From positions 15,624,886 through 15,688,885 of the forward strand of contig NC_079419.1 of NCBI RefSeq assembly GCF_026213295.1: a DNA stretch of 64,000 nt. The letters run 5' to 3'. The translations under genes were made by a program, and so were the position numbers. This DNA is from Gadus chalcogrammus. Lineage: Eukaryota > Chordata > Actinopteri > Gadiformes > Gadidae. This document shows, one piece after another, positions 31,000 to 49,746 of this stretch. The notes beneath the pieces were generated by a model that was not told where the DNA came from, did no database searches, and was given only the letters and a program-made list of their open reading frames with translations. Every line of letters begins with the position of its first letter. Position 1 is the stretch's first letter.

Positions 31000-33398
31000 A
31001 GAGAATAAACTTCACCCATCATCTTCTCCTCCAGCCCTCTCTAGCTGATAACCGATCAGGCCTGACCCGATCGGCCCGTCGTTGCCGCAGTGAGCGCCGT
31101 TTCCCTGCTGCCGCTGGGTTCATGCGTTTGTTCTTCCTGCCCTCTCAGCCGGCCTTCCCTTGGCCATTTTGTCTGGTATCCGCCGTTGCTCCCCCCACGC
31201 GGCGCGACAACAGAGCACCACTCTGTAAACTGCCCCCTGAACTCTTCCAGTTAATCAGCGCCCAAAAGGTTGGCGCCGAATGGAGCCGGCCATTCGCTCA
31301 CGCAGCGGTGTGTACCGGCCGCGATGCCTCAGCCCTGACCCCTCGCCTCTGCGACGCTCGAATGCTGTAGGGAACAAAGGCATGTGATGTAGTAAAAAAG
31401 GTTCGAGGAGTGGGGCTGAGGCAATGCTCTGCAATAGGCAGCACACTGTTGCACTGGTAGGGAATTTTATTCTTCATATTTTTTTGTTGTGTACTGGCTA
31501 TTCCCAGTTATAGTACTAGTTTATGCTCCACTGCTAGATTAAGGTCGACTGCTGGTCTCTGACGGAAAGACAAGTTACTGACTCAGGGTTCAAATGCAGA
31601 ATCTAAATGGTTTTGTATCTTCTGGACTTGTTTTATACTACACTGAGACTTGCTGTTGTGTATACATATTGTAATAACTGCCAAAACACATGTTTTTTTG
31701 CCCAAGATGGAAATACAGGGCCCTTATTAAATTGTACTCAACAAAAAGTACAATGGTGCAATGATGCTCCTTATACATTGTGTTGTGCTGCTCATTCTGT
31801 TGTTGCCGCTGGCAAGAGAATTCAAGCAAAGAAAAATAAGAAGTCTCCATTTTAAGATGTGCCAAAGTCCCAGGAGCCCACAGTCGATCTAATGCTTTTG
31901 CTATCTCTTTCTTCAATTGTCAGCTTTCACACTTCTCACCTTATAGAGCACGGCCTGTCATGGTGCTGGATGACTTTCAGCGGTCCAAAACAATATCCTG
32001 ACTTTTTGGGGGGGAAATCAAAGCTGATAGCTGTAGTTAAATTACCAGTGTTTCACATTGGAGAAAAAGTCACTGTGACTAGGCTATCATAGGTACTGAG
32101 GCTGGCTATGAGAAGGGCCTGGCCCAATGAAGAATCTGTTAATTATTATATTGATGTTCTGTCCCTGATGATAGCCCAGATTTTATTGAATGGGTAACAT
32201 TTTATGATTTAATCAAAAAAATCGATCAATCACATTGATTAATGCATGGTAGAGAAAAATAGGCCTTATGTGCCCAGCGCCATATTGTGAGATGTCTAAG
32301 GTTTTATCTTTCTAAATTATAGATTTGATTTCTCTCATGTCAGCTATACATGATATTGGCCTATCACAGATAACACATCTGTGTTATCACATAAAGGTAT
32401 GGGCGTATATGTTTGCTGATATGTTTTTAGAAATTGTGACAATTTATAGTTGTACAGTAATTACCTCTTTATAAATCTTCTGCCGTGGTGGTTGAACCTC
32501 TAAATGCTTTAACTGAGCACATCCACGTAAAGACCATCAGTTTAACATCATGTTCTGTGTGAGGGTTAGTTGCTGCTCCTCCATTAAAATCATGAGCACC
32601 GTAGCGTTCTTTTAGCTCGTGATTTTAATGTAATTTTGTTGTGGCCCGAAGCATTGCTGAAGGGTGAGCAGCAAATCCCCAGGAGCTACTCCACCCCCAG
32701 GACATATCAAATAAATATATAAAAATAATAACGTCTGATGGATATCTCTGTATCATAATTTTTTACTTCTTAATATCAGTGTTGGCATCAGCCCCTAAAA
32801 TCCAGTATCTGTCGGGCTCTTGTGTTGACTATGTCTATACTACACACTTTGATTCTGAAGACTTAAAAATATCACAGTAGCATAGTATATTGAAACATCA
32901 CCCAGTGCTACTATATGCTCTTAAAACACTTTTTGTAGGCCATGGCAGTATTTGACTAATCTCCTCCGCTTTGTATCACAATATCTAGCATCAGGTCCCT
33001 GCAGCTTGGTGATATGACCTAAATCCTCAATATCTACATTCTAATGTCTTGGGATGCCCTCTCTTTCACTCGCTTGTGCTCTCTCTCCCTCTATCTCAAG
33101 ATGGAGTGGATGGCTGAGAGGGAAGGCTGATATTATTATCATTATTACCATTATCGTTATTATTATCATTATAGCCAGCCTCACTTTTTCTCAGTTTATA
33201 TAAATGGCATCAGAAAATATATTGCTATATTTTTCAGTATTTCTGTTGAATGGGGATAATCTTTCTTGGAATCCTTAACCTAGCTCGTACTGTCAAATTT
33301 ATTTTGGTAGGTGGAATATTGTACAGAACATAAAATGTTTGAGTGAAGCTGTATTTTAATTCGAGATGAAAAAAACCAAACAAATGTTATTTCTGATG
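31000..33398. other. Non-coding stretch; GC-richer patch at 31050-31370
   Basis: The patch at 31050-31370 is GC-richer than its surroundings and contains several CpGs, but no frame in it resembles a known protein and no splice structure is convincing. A 16-bp hairpin lies at 32582-32630. The rest is AT-rich. Confidence 0.5.
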
Positions 33399-33406
33399 AC
33401 ATCAAT

Positions 33407-33653
33407 TAGGGCTGCTCGATTATGGAAAAAAATCATAATCACGATTATTGTGGTCAAGATTGAAATCACAATTATTCAAGCGATTATTTTTGAGTTTGAA
33501 AGCATCATGTATTTATTCAGCATGTCTCTCCCAAAAACAGTTTGTATCTGAGAACTCTGAAATTTTGTCCTAAACAATTTAACAAAATAGTCAAAAAGAA
33601 AATCCTCATATTAATGAAATCGAGATCGAAATTCGAATAATAGCCCAGCCCTA
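33407..33653. mobile_element. Non-autonomous hAT-type MITE (247 bp) with perfect 8-bp TSD
   Basis: The element starts TAGGGCTGCTCGATTATGG and ends AGCCCAGCCCTA. Identical 8-bp direct repeats ACATCAAT flank it at 33399-33406 and 33654-33661. Inside are ATCACGATTATTG-type subterminal repeats typical of fish hAT MITEs. There is no coding capacity. Confidence 0.93.
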
Positions 33654-33903
33654 ACATCAATCAGCTCTAATTCTGCATGGTTGTCCCTGTCTCCGCGCTT
33701 GTGCTAACCCTAAAATACTGATGTTGTATTTTGCTGTTGTTTTAGCTTGTTGACAGCTAGGTGTGAGAGGTGCTGTGATGTTAGAGGTAGCAGAGGGCTG
33801 AGCCACTTCTCTGCCAGAGCCTGCTATCGAGTGTAGCGTGGCTAATGCATTTTTGATGTGGCCGGGAGGGCTAGCTTGTAGGTTGAAGAACAAGACGCCT
33901 CAG

Positions 33904-36146
<2,243 letters not shown>

Positions 36147-36149
36147 TAT

Positions 36150-36287
36150 GCTCTCTCTCTCTCGCTCTCTTGCTCCCGCTCCCGCTCTCTTGCTCGCTCT
36201 CTTGCTCGCTCTCTCTTGCTCGCTCTCTCTTGCTCGCTCTCTCTTGCTCGCTCTCTCTTGCTCGCTCTCTCTTTCTCGCTCTCTCTT
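36150..36287. repeat. CT-rich minisatellite (CTCTCTTGCTCG units)
   Basis: Repeated CTCGCTCTCTCTTG with small variants. The Leu/Ser frame is an artefact of the repeat. Confidence 0.92.
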
Positions 36288-37313
36288 CCCCCCTGACTTT
36301 AATGAAATGTTAATGTCAAATAAACTGGTTCATAGTATGAATGCAATCCAAAGAAAATGGAACACCACGTTTTCAATAGATGATGATGATTATGATATGA
36401 GCCAATATTTTATTTTAAGCAACAAAGAGCACCCATACCTCTTTGTATCATCTATTATACGTTTTTGCTCAAGAAATCGATAGATAAAACATTGATTACT
36501 TGAAAAAAAACATGCAGATTAGTGGAGGTGAGTCTGTTTCTGTCATTGTGAGTCTGAAGACCACCAAGCGGCTGATGAACAAAGACTTTTTATTGCAATG
36601 TGGCCTTGATCCTGGCTCCTGCCTAGGCCTGCTAGGACCAACACAAAACATTCAGTGATGAATAGTACTTCCAGAGTTCTTTTACAAAAGAAAAGAAAAC
36701 AGTCTGCAATCTTCGTAGCATTGCAGCCAGCAGAAACTCATGTGAACCCGAGCGTATTGAGAACGGGTTCCTCTAAAAGTGTTCTGGGATTTGGGACGGT
36801 GAGGTGTCACTGCAGGGTGCTGACATCCAGACGTCTGCAGGGCTTTTGATGGCTTCTCAACCGCAAACCATTACACAGCACATATTTAATCATTTATCCT
36901 TGCATGCTTATTAATATATATTTAGACATACATATTTATCCATAGATATTTTCGACACAATTAGCCATACACATTCATCCATACCTATTTCCATAGAATA
37001 TTTTTCATTGCATTTGTGTCCATAATTAATCATACACATTTGCGATAGAGAAATCCATCGTGTATATCTGGCCTGAATCTGCCCACATTTCAGTGCATGA
37101 CATAGGATGCTGCCCACTTGTGATTCCTGAACCCTTCACTGAAAGGCAGTGCTTGGTGGGGATGTGTTCTCGTATAGTGCTAAACACTTTCTCAGCTGTT
37201 GAGTTGCACCAGCCTATTTTCAACATAGGTGATGCACAAAGATGTCAGCATCCAGGAGCTACTGGAAACACAAAGAGTTCACCCAAATTCTCCATCTTGT
37301 ACAACGGAAGGCA

Positions 37314-37319
<6 letters not shown>
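36288..37319. other. Non-coding stretch, no gene recognised
   Basis: AT-rich, including a run of ACATTCATCCATA-like near-repeats at about 36920-37040. No exon was recognised. Confidence 0.5.
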
Positions 37320-37365
<46 letters not shown>

Positions 37366-37406
37366 GCGTGCGACGTGCGTGCGCGTGCGTGCGCGTGCGT
37401 GCGACG

Positions 37407-37441
<35 letters not shown>

Positions 37442-37443
37442 CC
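37320..37443. repeat. (GT)n grading into (GTGC)n
   Basis: Perfect TG to about 37360, then CGTGCGTGCG variants with many CpGs, ending in CCCGCCCGCCCGG. Confidence 0.95.
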
Positions 37444-39532
<2,089 letters not shown>

Positions 39533-39720
39533 TGTGTTTATCGGCCCATTTTTGTGTTTTGTGTGTGTGTGTTTGTGTGTGCGTTGTGTTTATCAGCCCA
39601 TTTTTGTGTTGTGTGTTTGAGTGTGTGTATCAGTTGCCCAACGAGTATGCATGTGTGTGTTTGCCAGCCCGCGTGTGTTTGTGTATGTGTGTGTGTTTGT
39701 ATGAACGCAGGAGTGTGTGG

Positions 39721-41149
39721 TGTGTACGCCGGCTAGGGGGTGGTTTTGTGTGATAAGGGGCTACAAAAGCACACTGAAGTGCATAACATTAGATATGCTG
39801 CTCTGCCATCTATGGCGGAACCTTCTCTTGAACTTGAACTGCAGAAGATTGTGCTTCAGCAAACTGCGTCTTAAGGATTCAGCATCCTTACAAAGAGAGC
39901 CGTTCTCAATATGAATAATGTAAATGTGAAAAGCAGGGCGGGTTCTCCATGTCAATGTTTGGTTTAAACCGTTACGCATCAAACTGAAGCCTCCTTTTCT
40001 CTGACCCAATTGCTTTTGGAATGAAGTCTAATTACACTGGTTGTCTGGTATCTTGTCACCGGCAGCTATCTCCTTGTTGGAGGTGGAATTAGTCATTTGT
40101 GGAAAAACTAAAAACCAGTAATAGGCTGTACAATTGCAAAATGCATCAGGGCTTTGGCTTGTTTTCCCATTTGATAACGTCCCAATCCACCAATTAATTG
40201 GAAAACTTTTCAACCGAGAGGATATTACCTTTGCGGTGATAAAACACCCAGCCACTCAACCGTCCGCTCCTCTGTTCCCCCCCCTCCCTAGTTCTGTTAT
40301 TGTCTCTCTCTTCTCCTCTCTGGTGCGTGCTCACCCGTTTGTGTATTCCCAGTGGCCAACTCATTCCATCATAAACGCTTTTAAAACTGTGTGGCTGGAA
40401 AATTGAGTTGGCGTGTCAATTTTCGCTGAGCAGCAGCACTCAACACTGTTTGTTTCCGGGAAGTGCATCCTTTGCGGAAGATGCATTTGGCCTCAGAAAT
40501 GCTTTACTTTTTATAATGTATTTGGGGGATTTGATGCGATGCGGTTATTCACAGCAGATTGTTTTTGAATGGTGTTCATCTGACTCACCTTCTCCCCGGC
40601 CCCTAGATGGTTGACAAGTCCAACCGTTTTAAATCGTTTTTCACTTGCACATCTAACAGCGTTCTTGTCTTCCAGGTGACGGCTTCGGCTATCGCGCTTC
40701 TCTTCGGTGGAGGACATCCGGCTTGGACTACCTCTGTCCTCGGGAGTATGTCGGCGAGCTTCCGACTCTTCGACAGAACTTGGTAACCTCACGTCAAGGA
40801 GACGGCTCCACGGCCCAAGGAAACGGCTAAACACGTCAACCAGACCGGATACCGGACGGCCCTCCACCGGTGTCTGTTACGCCCCGCCCCTGCACATGTT
40901 CCTCTCCAGCGGACGTCTGTCAGTCCGCAGTCAGACAGATGTCTCCAGGCCCTGCTGCTCTCTAGTCCATGGACTCGTTGGATCCTTCCTGGTCAGAAAG
41001 GTGAACTGATCTGCTCCGGTGGGCCGAGGTGGATTTCCAAACATTGGTGACGAATCGACCGGACAAGCACCCGTGCCATTTTTGTAGTAGTTATCCCCGA
41101 TTGATTATTTTTCACCTCAATAATGTTGGCCTTCTAGATGACCGCGTCC
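39721..41149. other. Upstream region of b4galt2; possible untranslated exon near 40678
   Basis: No protein-coding exon recognised. GTTCTTGTCTTCCAG at 40662-40676 is a good splice acceptor. The sequence after it is GC-richer and contains a possible donor at TTG|GTAACC (about 40784). This could be a 5' untranslated exon of b4galt2, but only splice-like signals support it. Confidence 0.3.
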
Positions 41150-41672
41150 GCCAAGGATATCCGCCCAATCACGTCAGAGCTCCGCCTCATTCATCACCCC
41201 ACACCCCCTAGCTTCCCGGAGCGCGCCACCTCCCACCGCATGCCAGCACTTTGATATGTGGGGAGCCTGGGGCCCCTGCAGAAATCCAACGCCAACCCAG
41301 ACTCCAAACCCCGCCCCCCCCGTCGCCACGCCCACCTCCTCCTCCTCCTCCTCCTCCTCCTCCTCCTCCTCCTCCTCCTCCTCCTCCTCCTAAGCCTCCT
41401 CCGCTCGGCGACTCATGACCTCCGCGGGAGCCAGGTAGTCCAGACCCAGCCCACCGAATGCCTCTCATCTGAACCCCCCCCCCCCTCCCCCCCTGTCCCA
41501 GTCCCCAGCGAGGCAGCCCCGCCCGCCGGCCCGCCTGACCGCGCGCAGTGGGCGCATGAGCTCCGGGCGCCAGTAGCCAGGGGGCCCCGACCACGCCAGC
41601 GCTATCGTGGCCGGCCGTCAGGCGGAGGGCGGCCATCGGCGGCGGCCGTCGCCGTCGTCGTCGTCGGCGGCC
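41150..41672 (+). promoter_or_regulatory. CpG-rich promoter/5' UTR of b4galt2
   Basis: GC- and CpG-rich stretch leading into the first coding exon. It contains CCAAT at 41165-41169, an ACGTCA half-CRE at 41171-41176, a (CCT)n tract at 41335-41390 and C runs near 41467-41490. Two short upstream frames begin in the same frame as the main ATG: 41256-41393 (ends TAA) and 41556-41576 (MSSGRQ, ends TAG). If both are in the mRNA they could damp translation; the transcription start is unknown. Confidence 0.5.
41335..41390. repeat. (CCT)n trinucleotide repeat
   Basis: About 18 perfect CCT units, 280 bp upstream of the b4galt2 start codon. Confidence 0.96.
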
Positions 41673-42027
41673 ATGGCCCGGCTGATGCTGGGCCGGACCC
41701 TGGAGCGCATCTGCAAGGGCGTGCTGCTGCTCTGCCTGCTCCACTTCCTCATCATGATGATCCTCTACTTCGACGTGTACACGCAGCGCTTCGACCTCTT
41801 CAGCCGCTTCAACAACGGCCGCAACGGCTCCCGCTCCGGCGGCGCCGGCGCCAACAACAACGGCGGCACGGTGGCGGCGGCGGGCGGCCACCACCTCTAC
41901 CTGTACAACCTGTCCCGGCCCAACGCCACGCTGGCCGGGTACCTGGCGGCCGGCGAGCAGCTGCTGCCCAGCGTCAAGCCCTCGCCCAAGCCGCTGCCGC
42001 CGTGCCCGGAGATCCCCCCCGGCCGGG
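41673..42027 (+). CDS. b4galt2: Beta-1,4-galactosyltransferase 2, first coding exon only (partial)
   Basis: The family transfers galactose from UDP-Gal to terminal GlcNAc in the Golgi. The ATG at 41673 is in the strong context GGCGGCCATGG. The exon encodes 118 residues plus one base and ends at the donor GTGAGT (42028), phase 1. Residues 1-15 are the short cytosolic tail (LGRTLERICK). Residues 16-34 are the type II signal anchor VLLLCLLHFLIMMILYFDVY, close to human B4GALT2. The rest is a low-complexity stem with sequons N51, N79 and N84 and an alanine/glycine-rich insert. It ends LPPCPEIPPGR, where Cys111 matches the conserved stem cysteine. The catalytic domain (exon 2 onward) was not found downstream, so it must lie past 64000, giving a first intron longer than 22 kb. 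Adjacency to atp6v0b supports B4GALT2 over B4GALT1. Confidence 0.93.
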
Positions 42028-43417
<1,390 letters not shown>

Positions 43418-43943
43418 TTTTATTGTATAATATATAACAAAAAATATATTATAAGATGACCATTCGAAACTACGTATTTTCAAAGCAAAGGTCCCCTTTA
43501 CTTTGAGGATGAGGATTTAGGACCTTTATTTTAGGGGCCAAGCAGGGGTCTCACTCTGAGCCTCTTGATTCTCCTGACAGCGTGTTTCTGCAGGGCGCTG
43601 TATGGAATCATTTACCGCTTTCACCTTACTTGATATTGCAATGGCTCTGTCGCCACACTCTTAATCCTCCGATTACCTGCCCAATCAAAAGAAATTCACC
43701 TATACATTTTTCTTTAATAAACTAAAAAACTAATTACATGCAAAAATTGGAAATTTGCAATGGTTTTCTCTGTTTCCGATGTCATGTTAAAGTGCGATAA
43801 TAGTGTTTGTAATTGGATTCGTGTGGACAGAGGTTGATTGGAACGCCAGATAAAACCATCAGGCGGATTGTTTAGCCTGCCTCCTTATTTCATTGTTTGG
43901 TCAAGCTCCAACTGTCAGGAGGCCATGCAATCATTCCAGGCTC

Positions 43944-44001
<58 letters not shown>

Positions 44002-44029
44002 GTCTGTGTCTGTGTCTGTGTCTGTGTCT

Positions 44030-44096
<67 letters not shown>

Positions 44097-44100
44097 TCTC
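43944..44100. repeat. Compound (TCTG)n-(TGTGTC)n-(TG)n microsatellite
   Basis: About 14 TCTG units, then six TGTGTC hexamers, then about 29 TG units. The hexamer block looks like a transition zone between the other two. Confidence 0.96.
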
Positions 44101-44212
44101 CTCATTTTCCTGCTCTCCTCCTGATGGGGCAGAGGCCTGAGGGGGTTGGAGCATGAGGGGAAGGCAGAGACAGACTCTCTCTGTTTCAGTCACAGGTGCA
44201 CTGTGGGATATG

Positions 44213-44252
44213 AGAGAGAGAGAGAGAGAGAGAAACAGACAGAGAGAGAAAC
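44213..44252. repeat. (GA)n short microsatellite
   Basis: GA repeat interrupted by AACAGACA. Confidence 0.88.
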
Positions 44253-44442
44253 CAATGTCCAATGGATAATGGTACTTCTCAAGGAGAGGTAGGACAATTG
44301 GTGAAAGATGACGAAAGTGAGGAGGATGGAGAACGGGAGTGAGTTAGAGAGTATGGTTGATGGTGTAGTCAGGCCCAATATGAGACAGACTGATTGATAT
44401 ACTAGAATACACTCTCATGCAACAAAAAATATATGCAGCCCG

Positions 44443-44590
<148 letters not shown>

Positions 44591-44669
44591 AAACAAACAA
44601 GCCCTTGGCAGTCCCATAACACCAGCTGACAGGTGCTGCATGTATAAGACGTTAGCATCCATGTTGTGT

Positions 44670-44799
<130 letters not shown>

Positions 44800-45291
44800 G
44801 TCATGTGTGTGTCTCTCTGTATAAATATGAGAGCATGTTTATGTTTACTTTTGCATGTGTATGGTTTGCGTGTCTTGTCTAGTGTGAGAATGGTTGTGGG
44901 AAAATCCAATCAAATCATGTATGCATTGCATGAGTCTAAACTACACAATTACAGAGATTTTGCCTGTGGGCATTATGCGCTTTGCCTCCCCAGATTCTGG
45001 GAGTTTCCTCTGATTGGAATAATTTGCAGTGATGGTATTTCATGGTGAAGTATGAAAAATAGGATACGTGTTAGTTTACTGGTAAATCTCTAGTGTTTCA
45101 CCGAAACCACTGTGTGTTGTATCAGTGGATATTGCACCAATGGTCATAGCAGTTGGAGTTTGAGTTTATTTGTTTATTGCCTTTTCTGTGTGAGGGCCGG
45201 GGTATACGTATTTTAAGATTGAATTGAATCAGATGTATTTTTATTTTGCTGTATACAACATAATCAACATAAAACACACACACCATATGCA

Positions 45292-45292
<1 letters not shown>

Positions 45293-45382
<90 letters not shown>

Positions 45383-45408
45383 ACACAAAGACACAAACAA
45401 ACACACGG

Positions 45409-45475
<67 letters not shown>

Positions 45476-45494
45476 GACACAAACAAACACACGG

Positions 45495-45535
<41 letters not shown>

Positions 45536-45571
45536 ACACCACACCACACAAAGACACAAACAAACACACGG

Positions 45572-45658
<87 letters not shown>

Positions 45659-45682
45659 GACACAAACAAACACACGGGCACA

Positions 45683-45725
<43 letters not shown>
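45293..45725. repeat. Higher-order CA minisatellite
   Basis: CA blocks are punctuated by four copies of a 23-bp spacer (AAAGACACAAACAAACACACGGR) starting at 45387, 45473, 45550 and 45656. A CCACACCACACCACA variant precedes the third. The 77-106-bp period shows duplication of a CA-plus-spacer unit. Confidence 0.94.
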
Positions 45726-45727
<2 letters not shown>

Positions 45728-46717
45728 CCCAATCTATTTTTCCAAACTTCAATAGCAGGTTGTGATTACCGATCAGACCCAATAGGCTGGACTGTGAGAG
45801 TGTGATTTTGCTTATCTGACACGACAGCAAATCCACTTCAGCACTTCACTCGCATCCGGCCAAACCATTTATGATGCGAAGGGTTAGAAAATATTAACAG
45901 TGACCCTCCTTGAACAGGCACATTTGCCATCCAATTATGAAGGACTTTGGAAAAAAGGTAACTTAACACCTAAAGTCGGATCGTAACAAGGTGACTTTAG
46001 CCGTTTTGCGACGTGGCAGATTGTGAATGAACCCTTTAGCAGAATAAAGGTCACGGAGTAATGGAGATTGGACTTGTTTTGTTTTAATGAAGTGACTGCA
46101 CGGGGGGGGCCAGATCGCGAGATGACTGCAGACAGGCCGAGGTGTTCTTGTGTGGGTGATTGGCTGGAATAATGGCTGGTGGGAGAGACCTCCTACCTTT
46201 TACTGCTGGCCCCCGTGACTCTGTGTGAGGCGCTGCTGGTGTGGGTGGTGTTGATGGTGGTGGTGGTAGCGCTCTGCTTGCACAGTTTATGCAGAGTTTA
46301 TAAACCAGTTCTCTCTGCCCACCTCATCTCCTCTCTGCTCTTTGCCCCCCCCCCCCCCACCGCGGTGTGCTCATATTTCGGCAGCAGATCAGATGAACGG
46401 CTTGGCACCGGCTCCCTTCCCTCTGTACTGCGGCTGGACATTTTAATCATGACGGGGGTACATTGCTCTTATAATTGCACCCTAATGACCACCCAGGCCC
46501 TAAAAAAAAAAAAGAAGAATATGTTTTCTTGTGTGAGTGCTTGCATGTTTTTGGATTGATTATTTCTATTTATTACTGAATCCAGCTACTGCCTCATCTC
46601 ATAGTGCTGCAACATAGCCTCCGTATACATCGGTGGATATCTTCATGAGAGAGTGTGTATGGTCTCAGGGGGGGAATACGACGACGTTAATGCAGATCAT
46701 ACACATTCAAGAAGCGT

Positions 46718-46738
46718 CCCCCCCCCCCCCCCCCCCCC
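46718..46738. repeat. Homopolymer run of 21 C
   Basis: Uninterrupted C run. Confidence 0.95.
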
Positions 46739-47599
46739 TTGTAACCACTGGGAATAGCAGCCCAGCGGTGGACCAGGTGCTACATGAGCTCCTGCCTTAC
46801 ACTAGCTCCCCCCTTTCCTCAGGAGAGTGCTTCCCTTTTACTTATTCATCTTGGCATGTTGTGTATTTCTATCCCCTGCCCTGTGTTCCCCTCCATTGCC
46901 GGGAATCCCCCCCCCCTTCACTGTTGGTGTATTGTATTTGTGTGTTTTCTTTAGCATTGCGAATGGTGTTGGAATGATGCATTTGTTTCTCATGAGTGCT
47001 GCTGTTAAGGGCTGGTTCATAAAGGGTTCACACACACACATACACACACTCGCGCGTATGGACTCGCGCACGCACTTGAGCGCTAGGCACGGATGCACGC
47101 ACGCGCCTCCTTTTCCTAAACGTATAGCACTGAAGCTCGTTTTTTAAACCTGCAGCAACAACCGACTGCTCCGTTGTTCCTCTCATCAGGCTTTCTAGAT
47201 CAACCTTGCACCACATCATTAGCGATTAGCGCACAAAAACACTCACACTAACACACAAACACACACACAAACGCCTATGAAGGCACGTGGCATGCACAAG
47301 AATAGACTTTAGGATATGCATATGGAAATGCGAACACACTAACGCTGCACAGCGGTAGCCGCATTCCCGTGGAGAGACTAGAAAGAGAGCTTTCCCACTC
47401 CTTTGCCGAGCCAATACCAATCCTGTTTTATTGATGCCACAAGACAGTCAACAACACAGCAACGCAGGCAAATGTCCCAGTGTGGCTGTGTAGTGCCTAA
47501 GGTATACATGGCTGGCCGATGTAAGCTGGCAATTAGGTTATAGGCTGTGTATTGGAGGAGAAAAGGGCTGTCCTATGACTAAGTGGTCTGTCCGAACTC

Positions 47600-47628
47600 T
47601 CCTCCTCCTCCTCCTCCTCCTCCTCCTC
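47600..47628. repeat. (CCT)n trinucleotide repeat
   Basis: About nine CCT units. Confidence 0.92.
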
Positions 47629-49610
47629 ATGCAGCCATACCTGCCTGATGCTCAGTGAACATTTAGCTCACGCTGCAGCATGTTCACAGCCTCCCTCATG
47701 CATCTTTAATGGGGGTTTTATGGGACACGCTTCAACGCTTACGTTCAGGACAATGAAGTCCGATGTCGGCTTAAGCCAGGGAGCCAAAACTGTGTGGTTG
47801 GTGGTCAACGGGCACTCTGGCATCTGCTGAGTTAGTTTGAAACTTTGGACAAATCCAACGTGTTGTTTGTGGATTGTTGTTTTTGTGGCGTTGCTGTGAA
47901 GCTGTAAGGACACTGCTTCGGGTATCTTCGGAAATTCACCTAAAGCTAAACCAAGGCTGATTTAATTTTCTTAGGTTCTGTATAGCCTTCAGCGTATAAA
48001 AGTTTACCATTGGTGCTGTAGACTTTCCCGGCTGTCAAAAGGGCCACTCAAAACAAGTCACACAAAGATCCACTCGTGAGATTTCTCCGGCACCATAGTT
48101 CTCCCTCAAACCTCTGTGCTGCTGAGCGACAGCAGAGCAGCGTGAACATGCTCAGGAACAAATAGCTGTTGGTTTAAGCAGATGTCACAATAAAAACTAG
48201 GATAATCACGTCGGCCTTATGTACTTTTAAAATGGAAATTACTGGCGGCGTTCGAATTAGCATCACAATAGCGAGGATGATAGAGGAAATAAACTTTAAT
48301 CACATACATTACATTAAAGGGATGTCATTTACGGCTACTTAACAACCCCCCCCCCACCCTGCCCCCCCTGTCGATACTTTGCTGCAGTGACAGATCGGGC
48401 TTTTGTCTCGTAACTACTCGATAACAATTCAAACAATAAAAGGGCAGAATGTCAGCCATTGTTTGGGGGGTGGCAGTATGCTCAGACAGGCAGGTAATGG
48501 CGCCCTGGGTTATCTAATGCACGCAGGCGTCATGGAGAATAAGGACCGTGGGCATATGTGACAATACAGATAGCAATGCATTGCTGGCGTTGACCTGCTT
48601 ACCGTGGTTCTACGCTTGGTTTGTTTGCTTTTATGTGCGAGAGAGACTGAGCATTGCAGTCGGTTAAAGGCTTAAATGCAATATGGGGAAGGATGTTAAT
48701 TTGAACCCGCTAGCTAAACGTTACTGTCAAAACTTACTGTGAGGTGTCCTTAAAAAGTGTAGGCCTTCCAGAACAGAAGGATGTCATGTCATGGGCTTTA
48801 GGTAGCGTTTGGAAGGTCTGAGCAATATTATTTAACGTCGGGTCGCACCGATATCCTTTTTTTGATGCAGAAAACTAGGTGAGATGTGACCTGCTAAGTA
48901 AGAAGTGAAAGAAACTGTAGTGAAAGTCCATTCAGCGGCTTTTAAGAGATTGAAGTAGTAACGAGGACCTGCTATTACTGACACCTCAGTAACTACTGAG
49001 TGTTTCAAACTCCATGAATACGAATATATGAAATGAAATTGACGTGAACGAACCGCAGAAAAGCGTTTACTTGTAAACAAACACTCTAATTCAAGGTAAG
49101 CCGATGTAAGGGGATGCATACAGTTTTGGCCCTTTGCCTGCATGTAATGGTCTAAAGAATAACTCACGTGCGTTTCAAGCCTCCATGGATTTCCCTTTGG
49201 TCCTCAAAGTCTTGCTAATAATAAATGTTGCTATCTTGTGTAACACATTGCTATGGACAGCCGTACAGCTGTTTTTCCTTGTCCACGAAGTCTCAAGGCA
49301 CATAAGGCCATTCCATGTTTTTAATGACCCTGTGTTGGCTTGTGTCAGTATTCTTTATTTCTCTTCTGCTTGGTTTAGTTGCCAAATAATAGAAAGTTAC
49401 TCATACTGCAGTGTTCTTTTGTGCACAGTTCGTGTCATTAATATACCAGGATGTGTCTGAACATATGCAGTAGGCTACATTACTGTAGTGCTGCCAGTAA
49501 GTCTAAGTTTAAAACAATAAGTTGCATAATGCTATCGTGCTGTGGGATGATAACGTGAAAATGATTATATTGCATTGTGTTTTTGCATTCAGTTTTCAGT
49601 GAGTGCTTTA

Positions 49611-49746
<136 letters not shown>

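Noticed and set aside
41208..41894. 228-residue minus-strand frame, Ala/Gly-rich
   Set aside because: It is antisense to b4galt2 exon 1 and its CCT tract; high GC leaves few stops, and the poly-Gly comes from the repeat.
49134..49460. Hydrophobic 108-residue frame resembling a small membrane protein
   Set aside because: AT-rich T-rich sequence gives hydrophobic frames by chance; there is no family motif or supporting neighbour.
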